From positions 23,268 to 87,267 of the forward strand of contig CAZPZD010000004.1 of the NCBI GenBank assembly GCA_964590515.1: 64,000 nucleotides of DNA, read 5' to 3'. Shown here one piece after another: positions 8,077 through 15,991 of this stretch. This DNA is from JADFRG01 sp964590515 (GTDB lineage Bacteria; Chloroflexota; Anaerolineae; Anaerolineales; E44-bin32). Each line of letters begins with the position of its first letter. Position 1 is the stretch's first letter. The position numbers and the translations under genes were made by a program. The notes beneath the pieces are model-generated. The model did not search any database. It was not told the origin of the DNA and saw nothing but the letters and a program-made list of their open reading frames with translations.

Positions 8077-9077
8077 CTCAACCTGACCGCGGGCCGAAGA
8101 GTTTCCAGCCTGGCCTGGGCAAGGCCCGGCGCAGCGCCGAGAACGTAGAGCGGTCCGTGCCCCTCGACTGCCAGGGAAGCCGACACGTTTCCCCGCAGCC
8201 CGGCTTCAACTGCATCTCCGGTCTGTTCCAGCCCGACCAGAAATCCTCCACAGTAGGCATCGCCGGCTCCGGTGACATCGATCACTCGGGCTGGGGTGGC
8301 GGGAATGTGCCAGCGGCGTTTCGAGTTGTTGTCCCAGAGATATTGCCCGGCCGCCCCCCGCTTCACCAAGACAATCGGGCATCCAAAGCTGGCGAATTCC
8401 TCCGCCATTTCCCAGAGGCCAGGCGGACGGGGTTGGAAGAAGGAGCGGGCTTCGGCCTCGCTGGGCAAGAACGCAGAGAGGCCATTGACCAGGATGCGAA
8501 GCTTGTGCCGAAAGTCCGGCTGCATGTAGCGAATCGAAGGATCGACTGTGATCAGTCTGACGCCCGATTCCCGGAGCCGAGTGGGCAAAACGCTGTGGGT
8601 CAGATAGTCCCCCGGAGCCAGGTGGGCGCCGGCCGCGGCCTCTAGCCCGGCGGGTAGATCGCTGGGCCGAATCGCGAGCGGGCCGAATTCGTCTTGGCTA
8701 TCCTGGCCTTCAGTTGAAGAGCGGTAGTCGGCCAAGCCCAACGGCAATGGGATGCCGGCTCGCAGGAAATGGGCTGCCGGATTGGTATCGACCCGTTCCT
8801 GAACTGAGAGATACTTGTAGAAAGTGCGAGTGTCCTGATGATCCGGCAGCACCCTGATCCCATCCGTATCGATTCCGGCCGCCCGGATCTGCTCTAGCCA
8901 CGCAGGCGGGTAATTAGAACCCACCCGACCGACGAGGCCTACCGATCGAGACCACACGGCAGCACCGGCCGCGGCGTAGGGCGCGTTGCCCCCGAGCACT
9001 CTCAAGAAGGCTTGATCAGCGTGGGTGATACAATAATCTTCCCGCAGACCTCCGAAGATCAGGTATCGGGAGGGCAT
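8073..9077 (-). CDS. PfkB-family carbohydrate/nucleoside kinase
   Basis: 334 residues. Ribokinase-like ATP-dependent sugar kinase. The signature DVTGAGDAYCGGFLVGL (anion hole plus catalytic Asp) is near residue 262, VVLVKRGAAGQYL before it, and the N-terminal GGNAPYAAAGAAVW segment near residue 29. The ATG at 9077 is chosen because an upstream extension lies antisense to the SIS gene and because a TATAAT box sits 7 nt before it. It is co-translated with the M20 peptidase. Sugar specificity is not readable; the SIS neighbour points loosely to amino sugars. Confidence 0.9.
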   Translation of the reverse strand: MPSRYLIFGGLREDYCITHADQAFLRVLGGNAPYAAAGAAVWSRSVGLVGRVGSNYPPAWLEQIRAAGIDTDGIRVLPDHQDTRTFYKYLSVQERVDTNPAAHFLRAGIPLPLGLADYRSSTEGQDSQDEFGPLAIRPSDLPAGLEAAAGAHLAPGDYLTHSVLPTRLRESGVRLITVDPSIRYMQPDFRHKLRILVNGLSAFLPSEAEARSFFQPRPPGLWEMAEEFASFGCPIVLVKRGAAGQYLWDNNSKRRWHIPATPARVIDVTGAGDAYCGGFLVGLEQTGDAVEAGLRGNVSASLAVEGHGPLYVLGAAPGLAQARLETLRPAVRLS

Positions 9078-9084
9078 CGGCCGA

Positions 9085-9090
9085 ATTATA
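9085..9090 (-). promoter_or_regulatory. -10 box (TATAAT) giving a leaderless PfkB-M20 transcript
   Basis: A perfect TATAAT on the minus strand ends 7 nt before the ATG at 9077, so transcription should start at or next to the A of the ATG. No clear -35 hexamer is seen. Confidence 0.6.
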
Positions 9091-9104
9091 CCGAGAGCAC
9101 TGTG

Positions 9105-10214
9105 ATGGCCAGTTCGTTGAGCGAGCAAGCCGCGTTGGCCGCGGAGTTTATCGAGCGAGCATGGCCCCAGGCAAAGGAAGCTGCTCGGGGCCTTTTTGAT
9201 CGAACGGACCAGGATATCCGGCAGGTGATCCTCTGCGGCTGTGGGGACTCGCACCACGCCGGCGTCAGCTTGAGCTGGACCATTACAAACTGGACCGGCC
9301 TGCCAGCAGTCGGGCTGACTTCGATGGAGACCGCCCGCTACTTGATCCCCCATCTGAAGTCCGAGGCGGGCAAAGTCTTGCTTGTAGCGATCTCCTCCTC
9401 TGGCGCGACCGTCCGCACTCGCGAGGCAGTTGGCTTGGCTAAGGCGGCCGGCATGGCGACCTTGGCCGTGACCTCGGTCCCCGGCGGGCCGCTGGCCGCT
9501 GAGGCCGAGTCATCGATTCAGCTGGAGCTCCCGCCGGAGGCCGCCGGCCCCGGACTGCTCAGTTATCTGGGATCGCTGATTGTCGGATTCGCGGTCGGCG
9601 CCTGGCTTGCACCGCCGGGTGTCCGAGATCTAGTCGACCGAGGCTTGAAGGAGATACCCGGGTCGCTGGCCGTGTGGCAAGCCGCCCAGGCCGGCCTGTC
9701 GGTCGAACTGTTGGAACGGTTCGACCCGGCCTGGCCGCTCGTTTTTCTCGGATCCGGGCCGGCCCACGGCTCGGCCAGGTTCGCCGCCGCGAAATGCATC
9801 GAAGCCAGCGGGCAGGTGGCGTGGGCTCAGGACGTCGAGGAGTGGGCCCACCTTGAATACTTCTGTGAACCAGCGGAGCTGCCGGTCTGGATCTTGAGCG
9901 GAAAGGGAGCAAGCGCCAGTAGAGAACGGGAGATCGCTGAAGCTGCCAGAACGATCGGCAGGACATTGGCGCTTAGCGAATGGGAGCCTTCCTTCCAAAT
10001 GCCGGGCTGGCTCAGGGAAAGTCTGGCGCCGCTCGTGCTTTGGTCGGGGCCGCTGATGTTCGCCGATCAGTGGATGAACCGAATTGGACAGGAACCATTT
10101 CGCGGGTTCGGCGGAGGTCGCAGCCGCGAGCAAGGAGGAGGGATCAGCCGGATTCGGAATAGCGCGCGACTCTCCTCGATATCTCAGTTGCACGCATTCA
10201 AGAGTCGGAACTGA
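9105..10214 (+). CDS. SIS-domain sugar isomerase-like protein
   Basis: 369 residues. Tandem SIS domains like the isomerase half of glucosamine-6-phosphate synthase (GlmS) or AgaS, without a glutaminase domain. First SIS: ILCGCGDSHHAG near residue 46 and VLLVAISSSGATVRTREAV near residue 98. Second SIS: LVFLGSGPAHGSARFAAAKCIEASG near residue 212, followed by EEWAHLEYF. Likely binds or isomerises a phosphosugar. ATG 9105 is chosen since the shared intergenic space with the opposing PfkB gene is only 27 bp. The lost C-terminal K-loop makes true synthase activity unlikely. Confidence 0.85.
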   Translation: MASSLSEQAALAAEFIERAWPQAKEAARGLFDRTDQDIRQVILCGCGDSHHAGVSLSWTITNWTGLPAVGLTSMETARYLIPHLKSEAGKVLLVAISSSGATVRTREAVGLAKAAGMATLAVTSVPGGPLAAEAESSIQLELPPEAAGPGLLSYLGSLIVGFAVGAWLAPPGVRDLVDRGLKEIPGSLAVWQAAQAGLSVELLERFDPAWPLVFLGSGPAHGSARFAAAKCIEASGQVAWAQDVEEWAHLEYFCEPAELPVWILSGKGASASREREIAEAARTIGRTLALSEWEPSFQMPGWLRESLAPLVLWSGPLMFADQWMNRIGQEPFRGFGGGRSREQGGGISRIRNSARLSSISQLHAFKSRN

Positions 10215-10221
10215 AGTCACA

Positions 10222-10251
10222 TTGTATGGCCTCGACAAACCTGGTTATAAT
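10222..10251 (+). promoter_or_regulatory. Promoter of the OmpR-type regulator
   Basis: TTGTAT at 10222-10227, 18-bp spacer, perfect TATAAT at 10246-10251. The predicted leader is about 57 nt and contains a GGCAGCG/CGCTGCC hairpin. Confidence 0.65.
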
Positions 10252-10314
10252 GACGCGACCGTGGCAGCGAAATCGTCACGCTGCCGAGCTTCTTAGCTGG
10301 GGGGCCCCACAAGG

Positions 10315-10980
10315 ATGACAATCGCCAGCGTCCTGCTGATTGAGAGCGGCCGGCCGAGCGCCCCCTCCTTCGCCTCAGCACTCGAAAAGAAGGGGTTCGC
10401 GGTCACGGTCCAGCATGAAGTAGGACTGGCAATCAAGTCGGCTTCAAAGAGTCCTCCGGATGTACTCATCCTCGATGCAGCCTCAATGCGGACCAGCGGG
10501 AGCCGACTGTGCCGGACGGCCAGGGCCAATCTGGACGGCGTACCGATCATCTTGATTTCGCCCGAGGGAACCGGATCGGAATCGGCAAACGGGTCGACCG
10601 TAAACCTGGTTCAGCCGTTCACGGCTCGCAAGCTCGTCAACCGCGTGTATCGGCTTCTGCCGGGCGACGACCGGTATTCGCTCCAGGCCGGGCCGATCAA
10701 GCTCAACCTCGTTCAACGTAAAGTCAAAGTGCACGGGCGAGAAAGTCGCCTCACTCCAAAGCAAGCCAAGCTGCTCGAACTCTTCATGCACAATCCGGGA
10801 AAACTGCTCACTCGTAAGCAGCTGATCCGGGAGGTCTGGCTCACCGACTACACCGGCGACACCCGGACTCTAGATGTCCATATGAGCTGGCTCCGGCACG
10901 CGGTGGAGGGGAACACGAAGAAGCCGCAGTTCCTGCGCACCATTCGAGGCATAGGCTACCGCCTCGACGTCCCAAGCTAG
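10315..10980 (+). CDS. OmpR/PhoB-family response regulator with degenerate receiver
   Basis: 221 residues. N-terminal CheY-like receiver (1-115) and C-terminal winged helix (about 125-220, LTPKQAKLLELF, LLTRKQLIREVW, TLDVHMSWLRHAVE, IRGIGYRL). The phospho-acceptor Asp54 is kept, but the N-terminal acidic pair is reduced to a single Glu10, Thr is Ser82, and the invariant Lys is Gln100, so phosphorylation may be weak or absent. No histidine kinase is adjacent. The DNA-binding half is canonical. Likely an orphan transcription regulator controlled in an atypical way. Confidence 0.9.
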   Translation: MTIASVLLIESGRPSAPSFASALEKKGFAVTVQHEVGLAIKSASKSPPDVLILDAASMRTSGSRLCRTARANLDGVPIILISPEGTGSESANGSTVNLVQPFTARKLVNRVYRLLPGDDRYSLQAGPIKLNLVQRKVKVHGRESRLTPKQAKLLELFMHNPGKLLTRKQLIREVWLTDYTGDTRTLDVHMSWLRHAVEGNTKKPQFLRTIRGIGYRLDVPS

Positions 10981-11046
10981 AATCCACATCTGGGAATCCT
11001 CGAATCCGGCCCATCCGAGGGGATGAGTGGCCAACGGGAGGGCGGA

Positions 11047-12309
11047 TCAGTGCAGCTGGATTCTCCTGGTTACCCAGCCGACCCCGCCCTGGCCGGTCAT
11101 GACTTGGGCGGCCAGCGTATAGCGGCCCTGCCGGCGGTAGTGATTTGAGAGGACGGGGATGAACTCGTCCGAGCGCCAACGACGGACCGACTGGGATCGG
11201 CTCCGAAAGAGGTGACCATCGTAGTCCCAGTCCACCTCGAATCCCGTCAACGCTTCAGAATCTGACTCTCCAGCAGCGATCAATCTAGCCTCCACTTGCC
11301 GGCCCGTGACCCGAATCCGGATCCTGGGCTTCGCCGCCGGTGCGAGCGGAATCGAGGGATCTTCCCAGACGCCGAAAGTTCGCCGGGCAGGCTGCAACAG
11401 CAAGCGGCGGCGGGTGGTCCCGATCGCCAGGCGGGAGATGTCGCAGGCCAGCCAACGCCGATCTAGCCGGTCCGCCACCACCGCGGTCGTTCCAGCGCCG
11501 CAGAAGAAGTCTGCGACCAGTCCGCCAGCCTGGCTCGACGCCCCGACGATTCGCTCGAGCAGCGCTTCCGGCTTCTGGGTCGGATAGCCGGTCCGCTCGC
11601 CGTGCATCCGAGCGACGACCGGGAAGTACCACCAGTCTTCGGGCACCTTACCGCGGCTCAGATCCGGACGTTTGCCGAAACCGGCCTTGGGGGAGCTGGC
11701 AAAGGTCTTGGCAGTAGCTGGGTGGTAGGGCATCCGCACCGCATCGGCATTGAAGGTGTACGCCTTCGACTTCGTATAGACATAGATCGTGTCATGCTTT
11801 CGCTTGAATCCGCTGCGAATCGGCGAAGGCCCGTGGTAGACCCAAATGATTTCGTTGAGTAAGCGATCGGATCCGAAGATCTCGTCCAGCAGCACTCTGC
11901 CGTAGGCCGCCGCGTGCCAATCAAGATGCAGGTAGAGAGTCCCAGTCGCGGCCAGTAAGCGGTGCATGAAGACCAAACGCGGGTAGAGCATGCTCAGGTA
12001 TTCGGGCAATCCAGACCAGGTGTCTGTGAATCCGCTTGTGGTCTGCCAGGCATCTGGCCGGCGGGAGTCCTCGACCAGGCCCGTGCGGGCGCGGTAGCGC
12101 TTGCCGGAGCGGAACGGTGGATCGGCGTAGATCAGATCGACCTGCCCTTCAAACTCGGAGAGCAGGGTTGCCATCACGCCGAGATTGTCCCCCAAGATCA
12201 ACCGATTGGGATTGGAGACCGAGCTGCCTGCGCTCGGGACGACCAGGTTGGTTTGCAGCAGCGGGCTGGGTGCTGGCGGATCAGACGATTTCCCCGACCA
12301 CTGGAGCAT
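11047..12309 (-). CDS. Site-specific DNA methyltransferase (beta class, N4/N6)
   Basis: 420 residues. Amino-methyltransferase in which the catalytic DPPF motif (near residue 63) precedes the AdoMet-binding VADFFCGAGTT motif (near residue 270), the order of the beta class. Other family segments: LILGDNLGVM, GTLYLHLDWHAAAY, TGYPTQKPEALLERI. The last 90 residues form an extra beta-rich domain of unknown role. No restriction endonuclease is next to it, so it looks like an orphan methyltransferase. It lies 29 bp after the COG2403-like GTPase on the same strand. Recognition sequence cannot be read. Confidence 0.9.
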   Translation of the reverse strand: MLQWSGKSSDPPAPSPLLQTNLVVPSAGSSVSNPNRLILGDNLGVMATLLSEFEGQVDLIYADPPFRSGKRYRARTGLVEDSRRPDAWQTTSGFTDTWSGLPEYLSMLYPRLVFMHRLLAATGTLYLHLDWHAAAYGRVLLDEIFGSDRLLNEIIWVYHGPSPIRSGFKRKHDTIYVYTKSKAYTFNADAVRMPYHPATAKTFASSPKAGFGKRPDLSRGKVPEDWWYFPVVARMHGERTGYPTQKPEALLERIVGASSQAGGLVADFFCGAGTTAVVADRLDRRWLACDISRLAIGTTRRRLLLQPARRTFGVWEDPSIPLAPAAKPRIRIRVTGRQVEARLIAAGESDSEALTGFEVDWDYDGHLFRSRSQSVRRWRSDEFIPVLSNHYRRQGRYTLAAQVMTGQGGVGWVTRRIQLH

Positions 12310-12337
12310 GGCTGTGGGCGATTCCGCGGGGGTCCCC

Positions 12338-13705
12338 TCAAGCGGGGTTCCGACGGCCGAACCGTTGCTCGAGGATCAAGGGGAGCTGGGGGGGGCCAAT
12401 CTCCTCGAGTTCATAGCGCACTCGCTGGGCCGGCTTGTTCAAGGACATCAGCCGGCTGAGATTGACGGGTGTCCCTATGAGCACCAGGTCGGCCTCTGCC
12501 GCATTGATGGTCTGCTCCAGTTCCCGAATCTGGGCCTGGCCATAGCCCATTGCCGGAAGAATGTTTCCAGTCGTGGGGTACTGCGCATAGGTCGCCGAGA
12601 TGCTGCCGCGGGCGTACGGACGCGGATCGACAATCTCCCGGGCTTTGAAACGCTGGGCCGCAATCCAGCCGGCGCCGTAGGACATGCCGCCATGGGTCAA
12701 CGTGGGACCGTCCTCCACCACCAACACTCGCCGATCGCGGATGGCATCCGGATCCTCGACCTGGATTGGGGAGTTGGCTTCAATTACCCTGGCATTCGGA
12801 TTCAGGGTCTTGATATTCCGCCGGACGATTTCTATGTTCGCGGGATCGGCCGTGTCCATCTTGTTGATGATCAGAATGTCGGCCGAGCGCACGTTCGCCT
12901 CGCCGGGATGGTAGGTGAGTTCATGCCCGGGTCGGTGGGGGTCGACGACCACGATGTGCAAATCGCTCCGAAAGAACGGCAAATCGTTGTTCCCCCCGTC
13001 CCACACGATAATGTCGACTTCAGACTCGGCGGCGCTCAACACCGCGCGGTAGTCGATCCCGGCATACACGATCGCCCCCAGGTCGATGTGCGGTTCGTAC
13101 TCCTCCCGCTCCTCGATGCTGCACTCGTGGCGGTCTAGATCTGCATACTCGGAGAAGCGTTGGACTGCCTGACGGGTCAGATCCCCGTACGGCATCGGAT
13201 GGCGTACCACGCCGACCAAATGGCCTAACTGGCGAAGGAGACTCGCCACCCGGCGGCTTGTCTGGCTCTTGCCGCTGCCGGTGCGGACCGCACACACTGA
13301 GACGACCGGCTTACTGGACTGCAGCGTCGTGGTTCCGTTTCCCATGAGCCGAAAATCGGCACCGTTAATCAAGACTTCGGAGGCCAGATGCATCACGTAC
13401 TCATGGGTGACATCGCTGTAGGCAAACACAACTTGGTCGGCCGAATGGGCGTGGATCAGTTCGACCAGTTGCTGTTCGGGGTGGATAGGGATTCCTCCGG
13501 GGTAGAGCTCGCCGGCCAGGGAGGCCGGGTAGGTCCGGCCTTCAATGTTCGGGATTTGAGTTGCCGTGAAGGCGACCACCTGATAGGCGGGATTGTCGCG
13601 AAAATAGACATTGAAGTTATGGAAATCTCGTCCGGCGGCACCCATGATAATCACTCGAGCTGGCTGCATGGTCGCTTTCGAAGGCTCCTCTCCGGTAGCA
13701 ATCAC
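12338..13705 (-). CDS. COG2403-type P-loop GTPase, cyclic 2,3-diphosphoglycerate synthetase-like
   Basis: 455 residues. N-terminal Rossmann-like part (VIIMGAAGRDFHNFNVYFR) followed by a P-loop-like AVRTGSGKSQTSRRV near residue 140, SADILIINKMDTAD (NKxD, guanine specificity) and EDGPTLTHGGMSYGAG. This domain order is that of archaeal cyclic-2,3-diphosphoglycerate synthetase and of uncharacterised bacterial GTPases in COG2403. GTG 13705 overlaps the argS stop by 4 bp; ATG 13669 is an alternative start. Bacterial members have no established reaction, so I call the family, not the activity. Context with argS hints at a link to arginine or translation. Confidence 0.8.
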   Translation of the reverse strand: MIATGEEPSKATMQPARVIIMGAAGRDFHNFNVYFRDNPAYQVVAFTATQIPNIEGRTYPASLAGELYPGGIPIHPEQQLVELIHAHSADQVVFAYSDVTHEYVMHLASEVLINGADFRLMGNGTTTLQSSKPVVSVCAVRTGSGKSQTSRRVASLLRQLGHLVGVVRHPMPYGDLTRQAVQRFSEYADLDRHECSIEEREEYEPHIDLGAIVYAGIDYRAVLSAAESEVDIIVWDGGNNDLPFFRSDLHIVVVDPHRPGHELTYHPGEANVRSADILIINKMDTADPANIEIVRRNIKTLNPNARVIEANSPIQVEDPDAIRDRRVLVVEDGPTLTHGGMSYGAGWIAAQRFKAREIVDPRPYARGSISATYAQYPTTGNILPAMGYGQAQIRELEQTINAAEADLVLIGTPVNLSRLMSLNKPAQRVRYELEEIGPPQLPLILEQRFGRRNPA

Positions 13706-15504
13706 ATCACGGCAGGCGCTGCAATCCCCAGCAAGTGCAAGCTGTTGGCGAGCGCCTGTTTTGCGGCGGCGGTCAACCGAAGCCGGGCTGCTTGGATTGC
13801 GGTTGATTCCGCCTGCAGCACGGGAATCGCGTGGTAAAAGGCGTGGAAGGTCTTTGCCAGCTCATAGGCGTAGTTGGCAACGTGGAGCGGCTTGTATTCG
13901 GCGGCCGCTCTGAGGACCGTCTCCGGAAAGCGTGAGATCCAATCAATCAGCTCGGCTTCAAGCGGCGCGAGTGCAAACTCGAAACCGGCGGCGGGGGGCA
14001 GCTTGCCGGCCTTTTTCAAAATGCTGCTGGCTCGGACGTGCGCGTTCTGGATGTAGGGAGCGGCCTGCCCCTCGAAACTCAGGGCCGAGTCCCAATTGAA
14101 AACGATGTCCTTGACATTGTCCACCGAGATCAGGGCGTAGGTGAGCGCGCCGAGGCCAATCTGGCGGGCCACTTCCTCCCTCCGCTCTCCATTCAGTTCA
14201 GGGTTCTTCTCGGCAATGATCTGGGCCACCCTCCGCCTCGCCTCGTTGTAGACGTCCATGAAAAGGACGACGTGTCCATGCCGCGATGACATGGCGCCCT
14301 CCGGTAGCGTGACGAATCCGTATGGCAGATGGAAGCATTGGGCGGCCTGGGGAAACCCCCAAAGCTCGAGGATCTTGAATACCTGCTGAAAGTGCAGACT
14401 CTGTCGGACGTCTACCACGTAGACCGAGCGGTCTACATCGAATTCCTCGAACTTACGCTTGGCGAGTGCCAGATCTTTCGCGGCGTAAAGGGTCGTCCCG
14501 TCGCTGCGCAGCAGGACCACCGTCCTGAACTTTTCCTTAGTCAAGCCAAGTTTCTGGTCGAGCTTGACGATCACTGGCCCTTCCGGCCGTTCATCCTCTG
14601 CGACTCCGGAAGCGACCAGCTCTCCGACGATCCGTTTGGCGTCTTCGTCCACTTCGCTCTCGAAGAAGAACACTTCGATTGGAGCTCCGAGGATCCTCAG
14701 GATGTCTTCCAATTCGTCCAAACTCCACTTGCGGGTCATCAGCCAAAGCCGGTGAACTTCCGGGTCGCCGCTGTCCCAGCGGCGGTACAGCTCGCGGCGT
14801 TCTGCGTCGTATTGCTCGCGGCGGGCGCGCTGCTCTGGGGTCTCCTCTTTCGCCGGTTCGACCAGCGAATTCGCTTCGGCGTATATCCCGGCGAGCCACT
14901 GGCCGCGCTCATGGACGCCCTCCGGCTCTTCGCCATTGTGAAACTTGTGGTAGCCCCAAACGCAAGTCATCACACCCAGGCCGACGTCACCCGGATAGGC
15001 CGCCCGGATTGTCGGGTAGCCGGCGAATTCGGTCAGCCGGGCCAGCGACTCCCCGAGCACGACATTGCGGGCATGGCCAATATGAAATGAGTGGTGGGTG
15101 TTGGGTTGGGCGTATTCGACCATGACCCGCTCGGGCTTCGGATCGCCCTTCCCGAAGTCGGCTCCCCCCTCGACGGCCTCGTCCACTACCCGGGCAGCAA
15201 AAAGGCCCGTGTCGAAGTAAGCGTTGAGGTAGGCATTCTGCGCTTCGATCCGCTCGAATCCAGGAGGCGTTTCGAACTGGCCGGCGACCAACTCGGCAAT
15301 CTCCCGGGCGCGGGCAGGGACCGTGAGCCCCGGGGCCTTTTTGGCCTCCAGGGCAGCCGCCTGATAACAGACTGCGGTGCCGATGCCCCACTGTCCTTCG
15401 AACGGAGTGGGCGCCCACTGGACGGTTTCGGGCTGGGGGATTCCGGCTCGACCGAAGGCGGCCAGCACCCGTGCGCTGAGCTCGCGGATCTCCGAATCGA
15501 ACAT
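13702..15504 (-). CDS. argS: Arginyl-tRNA synthetase
   Basis: 600 residues. Class I aminoacyl-tRNA synthetase charging tRNA-Arg. The HIGH signature is HIGHARNVVLGE near residue 140; the KMSKS-loop equivalent is MSSRHGHVV near residue 407, the usual ArgRS variant. N-terminal additional domain (residues 1-110) and C-terminal DALR anticodon-binding domain (about 480-600) are present, the latter starting around YIQNAHVRASSILKK. Full length, no defects. It lies after rpsT but is separated from it by a terminator-like hairpin. Confidence 0.97.
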   Translation of the reverse strand: MFDSEIRELSARVLAAFGRAGIPQPETVQWAPTPFEGQWGIGTAVCYQAAALEAKKAPGLTVPARAREIAELVAGQFETPPGFERIEAQNAYLNAYFDTGLFAARVVDEAVEGGADFGKGDPKPERVMVEYAQPNTHHSFHIGHARNVVLGESLARLTEFAGYPTIRAAYPGDVGLGVMTCVWGYHKFHNGEEPEGVHERGQWLAGIYAEANSLVEPAKEETPEQRARREQYDAERRELYRRWDSGDPEVHRLWLMTRKWSLDELEDILRILGAPIEVFFFESEVDEDAKRIVGELVASGVAEDERPEGPVIVKLDQKLGLTKEKFRTVVLLRSDGTTLYAAKDLALAKRKFEEFDVDRSVYVVDVRQSLHFQQVFKILELWGFPQAAQCFHLPYGFVTLPEGAMSSRHGHVVLFMDVYNEARRRVAQIIAEKNPELNGERREEVARQIGLGALTYALISVDNVKDIVFNWDSALSFEGQAAPYIQNAHVRASSILKKAGKLPPAAGFEFALAPLEAELIDWISRFPETVLRAAAEYKPLHVANYAYELAKTFHAFYHAIPVLQAESTAIQAARLRLTAAAKQALANSLHLLGIAAPAVM

Positions 15505-15569
15505 GGCTTAAGAACCGGCGACGGTAATGCGCTCAGGTTCTCGCGCCTGATTGCCGCCAGGGCGAGATA

Positions 15570-15600
15570 AACAAAAGACCTCGACCGTTACGTCGAGGCC
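15570..15600 (-). terminator. Terminator after rpsT
   Basis: On the minus strand: stem GGCCTCGAC/GTCGAGGTC-like with a short loop, followed by CTTTTGT. It lies 25 bp after the rpsT stop and upstream of argS. Confidence 0.75.
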
Positions 15601-15624
15601 TGAATTGATAGGGGGCTGCACTCT

Positions 15625-15900
15625 CTAACCGCGGTCCTGCTGGGCAGCGGCTAGGCTCTTCATCAGGCGGCTCTTGCGGCGGGCCGCGTTCTTTCGATGG
15701 ATCACACCGGCATCGGCTGCTCGATCCAGCTGCTGAATCGCTTCCTTGACGGCCGCGGCGGCCTGGTCTGGTTTTCCGTCCGCGATCGCCGTTCGGGCGA
15801 TTCTGACCTGGGTCCGGGCCCGGGTGCGCACAGGCCGATTCCGATCCTGGCGTTTCTCATTCTGCCGGATCCGTTTCTTCGCAGAGCGCGTGTTTGCCAA
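15625..15900 (-). CDS. rpsT: 30S ribosomal protein S20
   Basis: 91 residues, normal size, strongly basic. Starts MANTRSAKKRIRQNEKRQ, the characteristic S20 N-terminus, and ends with the VIHRKNAARRKSRLMK segment. TTG start at 15900 is supported by AAAGGGA about 6 bp upstream. S20 is typically TTG/GTG/ATG variable. A promoter (15929-15957) and a downstream terminator make it a single-gene transcript between AddA and argS. Confidence 0.96.
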   Translation of the reverse strand: MANTRSAKKRIRQNEKRQDRNRPVRTRARTQVRIARTAIADGKPDQAAAAVKEAIQQLDRAADAGVIHRKNAARRKSRLMKSLAAAQQDRG

Positions 15901-15928
15901 TTCAATCCCTTTGCTACGGCAACTTAAG

Positions 15929-15957
15929 ATTGTAGCCGATGCAACACTGCTTGTCCA
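15929..15957 (-). promoter_or_regulatory. rpsT promoter
   Basis: Minus strand TGGACA (15952-15957), 17-bp spacer, TACAAT (15929-15934). Predicted leader about 20 nt, with the rpsT ribosome site. Confidence 0.65.
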
Positions 15958-15991
15958 GAGACCGGCTTGGACGGGCGCCTGTCGGCTGCCT

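Noticed and set aside
12185..13138. A 317-codon open frame on the plus strand
   Set aside because: It lies antisense to the well-supported GTPase and methyltransferase genes and has no recognisable domain; high-GC antisense frames are common.
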